A DNA stretch of 64,000 nucleotides from the NCBI GenBank assembly GCA_023105745.1, contig JALGQZ010000009.1, forward strand, positions 47,893,967 to 47,957,966. The letters run 5' to 3'. This document shows, piece after piece, positions 35,991 through 46,149 of this stretch (position 1 is the stretch's first letter; each line of letters starts with the position of its first letter). Both the position numbers and the translations under genes were made by a program. Source of the DNA: Austropuccinia psidii (Eukaryota; Basidiomycota; Pucciniomycetes; Pucciniales; Sphaerophragmiaceae). A model generated the notes under the pieces. The model ran no database searches. It was not told the DNA's origin and saw nothing but the letters and a program-made list of their open reading frames with translations.

Positions 35991-36771
35991 GGGTTAAAAG
36001 TGATTTAATAGCTGTACAATCTGTTATCACCTCAAAAACACATCCCTCTAAGAAGTAGTTCAATTTTTCCAAGGCCCAGACAAGGCATAGACATTCCCTT
36101 TGACTTGCTCCATATCTGGCTTCAGTTGGTTTGATTTGCCTGGATATAAAACATATGGGTCCTTCTACAGGTTTATCATTTATGATATGAAATTGGTGAA
36201 GTGCAGCACCCAGCCCATCCCCTGATGCATCAATATACAATTTAAAAGTTAATTTAAAGTCTGGAATCAGTAAGAGTGGAGCAGTCGTCAAGGCTTCTCT
36301 TAGAGACTCAAAAGCTTTGACTCTGTCAACAGTCATTTCAAATGCTGTGTCTTTGTCACACAATTTATAAAGTGGTCTTGCTATGGATGCAAAATCTTTA
36401 ATGTGTTGCCTGTAATATACTGCAAAACCTAAAAATGACCAAATTTCCTTTTTTTTCTGAGGAATGGGTTTTAGCAATACTGCTGCAACTTTGTTTTTGT
36501 CAATTTCAAGGGACAAACCAGATACAACATGTCCTAGTGCTTTAAGTTCTTTAAATCCAAAATGACATTTCTTCAAAGAGATTTTCATGTTCACTGATTG
36601 CATTTTTGTCAAAACTCTGGACAATCTGTAAATGTGCCCTTCCCAAGTCTTGGAACAGACAATAATGACATCAATGTAAATGATTAACCATCCCTCTGAG
36701 AGCTCTTCAGGGAAGATTTCATTCATCATTCTTTGGAAGTGTGAAGGTGCATTTTTGATACCAAATGGCAT
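35947..36771 (-). pseudogene. Family-A reverse transcriptase (C-terminal part) and RNase H
   Basis: A 274-codon piece: [16 protein letters not shown] (RT motif), YIDV at the catalytic box (about residues 32-35), [37 protein letters not shown], then RNase H beginning [16 protein letters not shown] with [20 protein letters not shown]. The normal YIDD is changed to YIDV (codon at 36667-36669), which removes a metal-binding aspartate and should abolish polymerisation. A short deletion near 35990-36000 shifts the frame and ends the piece in the NSHTRI tail. The preceding RT part ends in a stop at 36778. Confidence 0.92.
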
Positions 36772-36777
36772 TCATAA

Positions 36778-37893
36778 TTATTCATACACTCCACAATTAA
36801 CAATAATTCTCAAGTATTTTCTTGCTCTTGGTGTCACCACATTTTGATGGAATCCTTTAAGGGAATCCATAGTGGTTATATACACTGCTTGAGATATTTG
36901 AGTAAGTGCAATTTGGATTTTTGGTATTGGGTATCTGTCTGGAACAGTGTAAGTGTTCAGAGCTCTAAAGTCCCCAATCATTCTAGATTTTTCATTATGC
37001 CATGCCACTATGACTGGTGTAGTTATTTCTACTTCTTCATTGTGGCCTACGTTTCTTATTACACCAAGGTCCAGAAGTTCTTTGATATGAGTTTCCAGAG
37101 CTTCTCTTGACTTGGGACTTGCTGGGTATGCAGGTCTTCTCAAGAGTGGTGGATAAGGTCTTTCAATATTAAGAATGATATCAACTACATGACCAATAAT
37201 TCCTCCTAGAGGTTCTTTGCCTGAAGAAAATGCTCCTCTGTGGTCATACAAAAGGGAAGAAAGTTCATTTTCTTGTTTTTCAGTCAGATCAAGGCGCATT
37301 TCAGCCTCCTTCAACTTTTCATATTTTAATTTTGCCAATTGTAAGCTGACTGGTGATACTTTATTTACTGTAATTTGTCTTTTAAATGGTAAAAAGGCAA
37401 ATTTCTGATGCTTATTGTCTCCAATGGTAAAGTATCTGTCTTTTTTGTTATGTAAATCTATTCCATACATGATTAAGTAGTCATTTCCCAATATAAAATG
37501 GGTAATAGAGCAATTTTCCATAACAACAAATTCAACAGTGATTCTTAAATTTCCATTTATATGTGGAAATATGACATTAGTTTCAAATATTTCCAATTCT
37601 TTCATTGGGTTACTTGAACTATTGAATTTTATGCCATCAATTGGCAACAACTGATCTTCAAAGTTTGGTACACAAGTTTTAAGAAAGGATTTTCCAACAC
37701 AAGAGCAGAAGGCTCCTGGGTCAAGCAAACATTTAGTGGGCTTGTTGTCAATCACCACTTCTGTTATACAGGAGTTACCAGCTGTATAACTTTTCCCTCT
37801 GTTTGGTTTGGTTTTCATAAGTTGTGCATCTTGAACTTTTGATAAATCAAGTTGACCATTGCTCAACTGTGGCAAGTGGAAATAAGATTCCAT
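36778..37893 (-). pseudogene. Family-A aspartic protease and N-terminal reverse transcriptase
   Basis: A 371-codon frame. Residues ~40-70 hold the retroviral-type protease motif CLLDPGAFCSCVG, with DPGA where DSGA/DTGA is usual. FILGNDYLIMYGID lies about 100 residues on. The RT starts with YPPLLRRPAYPASPKSREALE, LLDLGVIRNVGHNEEVEITTPV, KSRMIGDFRALNTYTVPDRYPIPKI and TTMDSLKGFHQN, which supplies the first catalytic aspartate. It stops at 36778 just before MPFG. The frame differs from the gag frame by a shift between 37893 and 38010. The protease would mature Gag-Pol inside the particle. Confidence 0.9.
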
Positions 37894-40145
37894 GATGTCA
37901 AAAGTGGAATTGATATTTTCTATATCTTTTGAATATTCAAAAAAAAAATTAATGACTTATCATCTGGATTGTCTTCAATTATGTCATTTTTTTCAACATC
38001 AGGTTCCTTTTAAATATCAATTTCATTTATTTTCCCCCTTTTTGGACATGTATTGGCTAAATGGGTGGTGCTTTGGAAAATATGGGACTTTCTGACTGTA
38101 TCTTCAGATTTATATCTAACATTATTAGAATTTTCTTTGGAGTTTTTATCCACAGAATCTTTCCCAGGTGTATTAAACCTTGTTCTGAGATTTACCCTAC
38201 TAGAACCAATTTTGGTTCTGGTGGTTACTTCCACAAATATATTGATAGTATCCTCTGCTGAAGATTGCTCAGTAGTCCTGCTTTTGACAGCATGCTCTAA
38301 GTCACCTCCATATTGTCTCAGAATCTTTCTATTGATCATAAATTCTGACATGTCAGGATATAATGCTGTTAATCTGTCTTTTTGTTGGCAAAACCATGGT
38401 AAATCTTTGTCTTTATCAGCATTAAATTTGGAAGATTCAAAGGCTCTTTCCACTTTAAACCTCCAAGCATCATTGGGCCATTTGTTGATAATTTGGGTTT
38501 TCCACCAAGTCCAACTTTGGCGTCCATGTGCTTGTCTCAATTTTATATACCATCTGTGAGCTTATTTGGTAAATAAGGTGTTAAACCTGGCTGTTACCAA
38601 TCTTTCTGGTAATTCAAAGTCTTCTTTGATCATGTCAATACCTCTGATGAATTTCATATGGTCATATTCTCCTTCACCACTGAATTGAGGCCATTCCTTA
38701 AGTTTTGGAACTTCTTTCAAGAGTGTTTGGCCCATTGATGGTTCCAAGTTATGAAAAGAAGTAGAAAATTCATTTTTTAATTGAAAATTTTCAATATCCA
38801 ATACTTGTGGATTGGGAATCCCTGTACCCTCATTTTGATTCAGAGGTGTAGACATTCTTGGTAAGGTGTTTAGTAGTTTTTCAATATCATTCATTTTACT
38901 GTCATTACACCTTTGTGAATTTCTTAGCTCATGTTGTAAGCTTTGTATAGAGTCTATGACATTCTTTTTATGATCATCTTCTTTATATGTAAGCTCATTC
39001 CATAATTCTGTTTGTTTAGTATTATCAGATATAACTTCATTTAGCTTTATTGTTAATTTTGATATTTCCTCTCTTGGGGTATCAAAATGCTTTTACAAGG
39101 AAACTGTATTTGTCTTTACTTCAGCAAATGATTTTGAAATATCATCAAGAGCTTTCTTATTATCCTCTTTGATAGCATTAATAGCTTGTTTTATTCTTGT
39201 TTCAATTATGTCATCAATATTCAATTTAGAATATTTGTCTGTTAATTCTTTGATAATGGCAGATTGTTCATTTATCTTAATGCCAAAAGAATTATCATTA
39301 TTGGAAGTTTTGATTGTTCTTAAAATTCTTTCAAAGCATTTAAGTGTTTCATTGATTTGGCTCAGACTCAAGATATGTGTCTTACGATTGTCACAAATTG
39401 ATGTATTTTTATCAGAAAGATGACTTTTTACATCAGTTATAGCTTCATACAACTCTGGAATAGAATCAAAAATATCAGAAATCATTTCTGATATTTTAAT
39501 CTGGCCTCCTCTTTCTTTTGTAATTCCATCTTTGTTCTGGCCATCTGAAACACATTTTCCATGGCATCCTGTTGAATTTTTGAAATCCTGTAGCCCTGGC
39601 TGTAAGGTTTGGTGGCTGGTGCCTTTCCTTTGCCCTTCTTTGGAGCTTGTGGCTGCTTTCTCACATTGGAATTGCTGCTGCTGGCCACTGGGGCTGTTTT
39701 TGGCACTTGCTTGGGTGGTGGAGGGTTGTTTTTCCTGAATTCTAGTGTCAAGAGCATCATGTCTTTCTTCTCCATCAATGGATGCCATCCATTGAGCAAT
39801 TTGCAAGTATTGGGATGGCCCAGGAATTTTCTCACAGTCAGGTAAGAATTCATGCAGTTTTTCCACAGATCTGCAAGGATCTGGTACTCCTTGTACTGCA
39901 GGGCATTGTTGTATGCTTTGTGGCTGGCTTTGTATATGTCCACTGATGCTTCTTGTGGCGGTTTCAGCTCTTTGTGAAGGTAAAATGGTATCATCAGCAT
40001 CAGAATGACCTATTTCAGTTGTTTGGAAGTCATCAACTGACCCTTTTCCTTCTGTACCTGGTTGGCCTCTGCCATAATCACGTCTACTACCTTTCTGGGA
40101 GCTGCTTGAGGGTTTATAGCTGGCTCCTGATCTAGTTGAAGGCAT
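37894..40145 (-). pseudogene. Family-A Gag (N-terminal part of ORF2)
   Basis: One frame carries 39093-40145, 38562-39092 and 38010-38540 with stops at 39093, 38562 and 38010. The first ATG (40143-40145, MPSTRSGAS) lies inside the ORF1 intron. The N-terminal ~170 codons are low-complexity, Q/S/K-rich and overlap ORF1. Then comes a helical, coiled-coil-like part (SQINETLKCFERILRTIKTSN), the capsid-like domain (GEGEYDHMKFIRGIDM, ERLVTARFNTLF, WTWWKTQIINKW, DKDKDLPWF) and a zinc knuckle position. That position reads SHIFQSTTHLANTC, so two of four zinc ligands are lost. Gag would form particles and bind RNA. Confidence 0.85.
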
Positions 40146-40416
40146 ATTTTATGATTAAAAAGGCTTCAAATAGTATTTTTACATCAAAAAACTTACTATT
40201 GGCCAAATTCTTAGCTTTTTGAAGGGTATTACTTATATCCAAGGTAATCAATTCAGAAGATATTGTTTCAGGTTGGTTATTTTGAGTCACAATAACAGTA
40301 CTATCATGGTCTGAATTAACAGTACTGGCAGGAATAATGCTGGTGACTGTTGAGGCTGTTTCAATGTTTTCTTGTCTTACCACGTTGTCAGACACTAAAG
40401 TTAATGAAAAAGCCAA
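39482..40416 (-). pseudogene. Family-A ORF1, a two-exon gene overlapping Gag
   Basis: Exon 1 (40416 to 40197) encodes ..NQPETISSELITLDISNTLQKAKNLAN. The intron 40196-40132 begins GTAAGT and ends CTAG. Exon 2 from 40131 encodes QAAPRKVVDVIMAEANQVQKEKGQ, an in-frame TAG at 40010-40012, then a helix-rich part (EYQILADLWKNCMNSYL, FLGHPNTCKLLNGWHPLMEK), a proline/lysine-rich linker and ENVFQMARTKMELQKKEEARL, ending at 39482. Exon 2 overlaps the Gag frame for its whole length, with Gag in the -1 frame. No ATG opens exon 1; an acceptor-like TTAACTTTAG at about 40395 suggests a further upstream exon. Function is unknown. From memory the same protein is predicted in A. psidii. The TAG makes this copy a pseudogene. 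Confidence 0.68.
40132..40196 (-). other. ORF1 intron of element A with tandem acceptors
   Basis: 65 bases, donor A|GTAAGT. Two acceptors follow each other: CTAG ending at 40132 (exon from 40131, ORF1 frame) and ATCAG ending at 40127 (exon from 40126, Gag frame RASYKPSSSS). The Gag ATG at 40145 lies inside this intron. Confidence 0.6.
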
Positions 40417-40601
40417 TTAATTAAGTAGAAAAAAGGTTATTGCAAAAAAATAAATAAAAATATAAACCTCACTTATAATATGAAAAAAAAAAATTTTAAT
40501 GGGTTTTTTGAATTATAAGTACTTTTTATATGTTTTTGAAATTTTTCAATAGAAGAAGAAGGTTTGAAAAAGAGTAAAAAAATATGTCACAGTTAAAATA
40601 T
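40417..40601 (-). other. Leader of the family-A element
   Basis: AT-rich leader between the primer site and the first recognisable ORF1 exon. It contains no ATG-led frame of note on the element strand; TAAGTGAGG near 40468 could be a weak splice donor. Confidence 0.4.
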
Positions 40602-40617
40602 CACGGCTGGGCCCCCA
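40602..40617 (-). other. Primer-binding site candidate of element A
   Basis: Minus-strand TGGGGGCCCAGCCGTG begins two bases from the 5' LTR end and starts with TGG as tRNA-primed sites do. The family-C site (60659-60674) is TGGGGGCCTGGCCGTG, differing at two positions. I cannot name the tRNA. Confidence 0.6.
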
Positions 40618-40619
40618 AA

Positions 40620-42409
40620 TTTAAGGTGTGGATATGAAACTTTAATTAAAAATCAAGTACTTTTCCTGTCCTCAAAATTTGTTTAAGGTAAAAATCAATT
40701 AAAAATAGTAAGAAATATTATTTTTAAGAGAAAACACGCCAATTTTATTGTCTATAGCTTTATTAGTATAAAACAATAATATTATAAAGATTTATTGTTT
40801 TCCCAACAATAAAAATTTATCCAAAAATACTCTACAAGAGATATTTAAGTCTACAAAAGAAATTTCTTCAAAAGCAATTTCAATTGTAATTAATTGACCA
40901 AAGAACTGCAAGCAATTAATTAAAGAAAAAATTCTTTAAAAAGAATATTCAAGAGAAAACATGCCCAAAAGTGACCAGAGTGAATTTGGAAACAAAGTGA
41001 CAAAGTTAACAGTGATGAAAGATGCTTTAATTCACTTTTGGGGCGATCAGGGGTAAAAATGATTATAAGAGTTACAAAAAATGATTATAATGATTTTTCA
41101 CATGTTTAAAAGGTTTAAAAATTATTTAAAAAAGGTGGTTGGAATCTTTTGTTGATTGGTTTAACAGTGTTTAAACTAATAATAAAAGGAAAATATTCTA
41201 ACATGAAGAGAAAAGTGGGGCAAAGAAGACATTCTTTTATAGCCATCAATTTTCTTACTTCAAAAGTAGAATTTACTCTTTTCAGTCGTGAAGAACAGTC
41301 TGAAAACAGAAAAGCCAATTATGGCATCATTGAACCCTGGGTTAGACCAAAAAAGGGCTGGTTTAAGCCATTTTTAGCCATTTTAGACCCTTAAATCAGC
41401 CATTACTATAGCAATACCTGATCTAGATCCTTCAAAGCACGTCAGAATGTGTTTCAGAGGCGTAGAAACCAGTTAAAACTGTCTTTACTAACATTGTTTT
41501 AACTTGACGGTAGCTTTACCCCCTTGGCAGCAGTTAAAACCACCCTGGTTGGTATCAAAACCTCATCAATTGAGTCACAGACCCTGTGACTCAATTCCAG
41601 GCCAAAAATAATGAACTTTTGCGTGAATTTTGACATCCCGCGCCTTTCAGCAAGGATTTTGGGGGTCTGGCTCCCCCTAAGAGCTAGAGTTTGTTTTTCC
41701 CCCCCCCAATTTATTTTTTCCTTTAATTCCTCCTCATGTATTATACTTGTAATTTACATATGTAATTCAATTGAATTGTACAGTACAATACAGTAATAAT
41801 TGATACCTCATATGTAAATCAAAGCTCAGTTATGTAATACACTTGCACATTTGGACATTTCAATCGAATTTGATTGAAAATACTTCAATTCCTCATAACT
41901 TCTAAACTAAACACAAAAATTGATGGTTAACACCACATGTGGTATGAACTGAATTAAGGCTTTGAGGATTTTCATACTTTTGTACAAAAAATACTAAAAA
42001 CTTAATTTAAGCTTATTTAGAGTTGAGTTACAGAAATTTCATCCAGAGGTGACCCTGCTTTATTTTTTATGAGGAATCCAATGATGTAATAATTTCTTCA
42101 TGTTTATTTATTGGATAAAAATTCATAATATATTTTATATAACGTTTTGCCAAAAATATTTTAATTACACAATTTTTATTAAAAATTCATGTTTACTTAA
42201 TTTTTACAAGTAAAAATATAATTTTATGATTTTAAATTTTATTGTAATTTTATTTGTAAATTATGATTAAGTTTTGATTTTTAAATATAAATTTGTATTT
42301 ATATTTCAATTTTTTTTTATAATATAAATAAATTTATTTTATTTATATTTGTATCTTAATTTATCTTTTGTGGTCTTTTGGGCATATGAAAATACCTCTA
42401 AGGCTTACA
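40620..42409 (-). repeat. 5' LTR of the family-A element
   Basis: 1,790 bases, mate of 32414-34205. The inner end reads TTTAAGGTGTGGATATG, one base off the outer TGTAAGG of the other copy. The outer end is CTCTAAGGCTTACA, followed by the AGTTG duplication. It should hold the element promoter. A perfect inverted repeat AATTGAGTCACAG-ACC-CTGTGACTCAATT lies at 41568-41596. Confidence 0.95.
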
Positions 42410-42424
42410 AGTTGAGAATAAATA

Positions 42425-43674
42425 TGTGAGCATTGAGGTATATTTTACATACCCAAAATAGGCCACAACTATCTTAAAATTAAAATCTGAACTATGCATG
42501 ACCCATAAGTCATGCATATATTCAAAATTCATCATTTTGAATTTCAGAAAAGATGAATGACCTTTTTGTGAGTAATTAAATCCATGGATTTAAGACCAGA
42601 TTTGAATTCTACACAAAATTTCACCTGGGGTTATTTCATAGAGTGAATAAGCTTAAATTAATTCTAAGAGGTGGTAATATGGAAAATAATTCAATACCAC
42701 ATCATCAATACCACATAAAAGATCCATGAAAATTTTTGTTTTTCTCTATTTCATGCCAAAATAATGGGAATGTGAGAAATCCCATGTTACATATACACTA
42801 AGAAGAATGTTATGCATGTTTTTGGGCACTTAATATTATGGTATTCCTACATGCACCTTTGGTACACCCATAGTGGATATCATTCTTTAAGCCTGAATTT
42901 CTATTTTTGATGTGAAAATAGCTAAGGGGGACAAAAAACATCAAAGAGAGCCAGGGTACCCAACTTCTGTGGCCTCTCAGGCATGGACAGCTCTAAAGCT
43001 TGAATCCATGGCTAATAATGACCCAGTTAGTATACCTAAACCTTTTGGGAACTTGTTTACCAAGATAAAATCTCATTAAATCATAAGAAAATTGCAAATA
43101 AGCTGCTAATTTGACGTGACAAAGAGGTAATGAGCAAATTAGACTCCTGAAAACATGTCAATTCTAAATGATTTTACATGGATAAAAATTAAAAGAGTAA
43201 TTGAAACCATTTTTTGACTAGTATCCATTTATTCACCTCATAGCAAGCAGCATATCGTGCTATTTTCAACTCTACATAGAAATGAGGTAAAAACTTCAAA
43301 AATTTATTGAAAATACAATTCTGGGTTAATCTTTCTGAAATTTTCAGGACCAATGGATAGCTGTATGATACATAAATAAATCAAAAATAATTACAGTTTC
43401 ATAATTAAAAGTAAAAGTTTTACTTACAGTCCATTTTTGATTATTCCACTTGAAACACTGAATCTTAAAAAATTCACATAAAATACAACCTGTGATGAAG
43501 TTTCCAATAACATTAACAACTTTGAGAAATTAATGCTTATTTTGAAATAAAAGAAGATTTACAGTTGTTACTCCTTTTTAATTCTTAACCATATTTGGGT
43601 TGGTAGTCACATAAAAGCATCAATTAAGTAATTGTGATAATCTTACATGACAACAGATGATGAAATTTTTAATC
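42425..43674 (+). repeat. Possible LTR start of another family, cut by a family-B element
   Basis: TGTGAGCATTGAGGTATATTTTACATACCC followed by AGGCCACAAC (written in parts) resembles the terminal ~45 bases of family-A and family-E LTRs in sense orientation (TGTGAGCCTTAGAGGTATTTT..CCAAAAGACCACAA). The rest is not clearly either family. It runs to 43674, where a family-B LTR starts; its continuation may lie beyond the window. Without a second end this is only likely. Confidence 0.4.
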
Positions 43675-45332
43675 TGTAACAGGGGCTCTTATGGAGGAAA
43701 GAGGGCCTGGCACTCAGGAATCAAGAACTCACTTGGAGGGCTCCAAAAGATAAGAATAATAATAAGGATTGATTTCTTCAAAGAAGAAGAAAGGGGAAAG
43801 ACAAGTATGCCAAAGATAAAAGAAAAGATAAGAAGCCAAAGTCCAAGAAGCCAACCAAGTGAATCCTAGATTCACTGTTTCAACCTACCAGAAAAGGGAA
43901 TGGAATTAGTAAAGATATGACCACCAATATCCACTGACAGGCAAGGAAGAAAAGAGAAAAGGTGCTGAATGACTGACTTAAGATTATCAGTATTAACTTT
44001 AATAAATTGAAAGAATAAAGATAATAATGAATCCAATATATTAATTAACTGGGGAAAAAGTCCCCAGGTGCTGAAAGGTGGCCAGTATATGTGAAAAACT
44101 GAAAGACTGATCCTGGAAGGTGGATCACCGGTTGTATTTTCTGAATTGGGCCAATACAGTTCTGGCCATCTTGAAATTGAACTGTGTGATTGAATTCCCA
44201 CAGTGGAAGATTTAATTGGCCCAATTGGGCCAGGTACATACAGGTTGATTGATTGACTCCTGTATGGACCAAATGAGTTGTCTAAGGAGTATTGAAATAC
44301 TTGATGCCTTGAAAACTGATTGAAAGACTGTATAGCCTCTGAGAATACCCTTGGAGTAATCCTGAATTAAAATGCCAACCCAACTCCTGCAGGGCCAGGT
44401 GATTGGGATTCTTAAATGGTCTTCTGATTGCTGCCATGGATGGCCAGACTGATGAGTTAAAGAATACTCCTTTGAAATGGGAGTTGGATTTTGGGACCTT
44501 GATTTGGAATTGTGGAATTTGGCCCTGAAAAAGTCACCATTGAATTGCTGAGCAAAAATGGTGCATAATGGTATATAATACCATATATGCACCACTCCTG
44601 CAACCTTGAGTAGGGGTGCATGGAGGAATGAAAGAATTCCCCTCAAGCTGAGGGAAAGGCTTTCTGAGCTGGTCTGGTGGCCTCTGGTGGCTGCCAGAGG
44701 CTATGGCTGGTAATATAGTCTGTGGTGGTCCATGGCCAAAAATGGGTCCCACAGGTTCTATGGCCATTTTGGTGTCCAAAGGTTTTTTTGGCCAAAATTG
44801 GCTCAGGTGGGTCCAATTGTGGTTTGGGACCCACCTGGCGTTGGGGGCTAGATGGCTTCCCCCTTTGGCCCCTTTTGGCCTCATTGGATTAGGCCAAAAG
44901 GGGCCTAATTGGCCTATGGACTGCGGACCATGAATTATGGCCCACAGGCCGTAGAAGCCATGGGGGGCCTAAATGGCCCAAAAAGGCCATTTAGGCCTAA
45001 ACCCCCTAATGGAAGATGATGTCTAGGGGGCCTGGAGGCCCCTAGAAGACAAAAGGACCCCCCAGGCCCAAAATCAAACATAAAGGCCTGGGGGTTGGTG
45101 GTATGGAAATTGGCCAAGGAGGCCAATGATGGCAGGATATGGCTTGAGGCCATAAATGGATGATTGGGGCCAGAAATGGCCAAGAAGAGGTGTTATGGCC
45201 AAATGGCCATAGGGCTCCAAAGGGGACCAATTGGCCATAAAAGCTATGGTGTGGCCAATTGGCCCCAACTTGGTTCCAGGTTAGAATTGCCGCAACACCC
45301 ATGGAGGAGGGTCAATCTTTGTGGTTGTGACA
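43675..45332 (-). repeat. 3' LTR of the second family-B element
   Basis: 1,658 bases from TGTAACAGGGGCTC to GGTTGTGACA. Landmarks are shared with 23790-25234: GAGGGCCTGGCACTCAGG, TTCACTGTTTCAACCTACC, AAAGATATGACCACC, AATTAACTGGGG, CCCAGGTG. Its 44640-45250 part is crowded with GGCC (GGCCTAATTGGCC, AAAAAGGCCATTTAGGCC), far richer in G+C than the surroundings. The open frames in it (up to 144 codons) are by-products of that composition. Confidence 0.88.
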
Positions 45333-46140
45333 GTACTTCCTACCTTGAATTTCAAGCTCCTGAGCACCAAGATAACGTAGAATCCTGTTGAGCCTGTTGA
45401 GACGGATTGGACATAGGGATTCCAGAGGTATTTTAACTGATAAAAGTGTTGGCATATGAATTGAGGTTGACTTGGTCTTCTCTTGAGATTTGGGTTTGAA
45501 ACTATTGAAGACATGATTTGGCGTAAGGATTTTGGCATTAAGAGTTATAAGAAAAGAATTTTCAAGAAAATATATAGAATAAGAAGGTAAAAGAAACAAA
45601 TATAAAGAGAGAAAAAGAAAATAAAAAGAAAAATGAATTTTGAGGGGGAGTCCAATCTTCATCACGGATTTTTAAAGTTGATATTGAAAGTGGCCAAGGA
45701 CCTGGATAACAGAATTTGATGCCAGGTGCTCACAGAGTGGCCAAGGTGATGTTTTGAAAGTTTGTTGACCAATCAGGGAAGTGCACACCAGGAGAGGAAC
45801 TTACTTTTGGTAGTTACCACTCCTTCCAGTGCCATAAATAAGAAAAATCTTGATAAAGGAATGGGTTGAACAGGAAATAACTTGGGAAGGAAAATAAGAA
45901 AGGAATGGTCCATTTTCCCCAAGTGGAAATGGCCATAAATTGGAATTGATGTTGAAAGCCAGGTCAGAAGATCTGTGTCCAAATTGCAAAGCTCTCACAG
46001 AGTGGCCAAGGTGATGCTTACAACAAAGAAGAGTAGAATACCCTTAAAGGTGCATACCAGGAGTGGGACTTACATTTGGTAATTCCTCTCCCCATCAAGC
46101 ACCATAAAAACTCAAGCTTTTGAAGAATTGGGTCCTGGCT
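45333..46140 (-). other. 3' untranslated region of the second family-B element, duplicated unit
   Basis: Next to the LTR the minus strand is AAGGTAGGAAGTAC, a short purine tract. Two units of about 260 bases follow: GCTCACAGAGTGGCCAAGGTGATG at 45728 and again near 45994, each followed by ACACCAGGAGAGGAACTTAC or ATACCAGGAGTGGGACTTAC. Read on the element strand each unit carries a GTAAGT, the consensus intron donor. Confidence 0.6.
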
Positions 46141-46149
46141 TGTCAGGAT

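Larger units (their letters stand above)
32414..42409 (-). mobile_element. Complete family-A Ty3/gypsy retrotransposon (inactivated)
   Basis: A 9,996-base element with LTRs at 32414-34205 and 40620-42409 and a perfect 5-bp target duplication AGTTG (32409-32413 and 42410-42414). On the minus strand the order is 5' LTR, primer site, spliced ORF1, Gag, aspartic protease, reverse transcriptase, RNase H, integrase and a chromodomain-like tail, which is the Ty3/gypsy order. The coding DNA has multiple stops and frameshifts and the LTRs differ visibly, so the copy is not recent. Related solo LTRs lie at 17375-19000 and 21894-23650, with fragments at 1-110 and 5215-6158. From memory the proteins match the abundant Austropuccinia psidii element whose proteins begin MPSTRSGAS. 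Confidence 0.95.

Noticed and set aside
38053..38559. 168-codon plus-strand frame
   Set aside because: Antisense shadow of family-A Gag.
40602..40617. Naming the primer tRNA
   Set aside because: The complement does not end like any tRNA I can identify with confidence; left unnamed.
44212..45665. Several open frames of 80-144 codons
   Set aside because: They lie in the family-B LTR and 3'UTR and are a by-product of the GGCC-rich composition.
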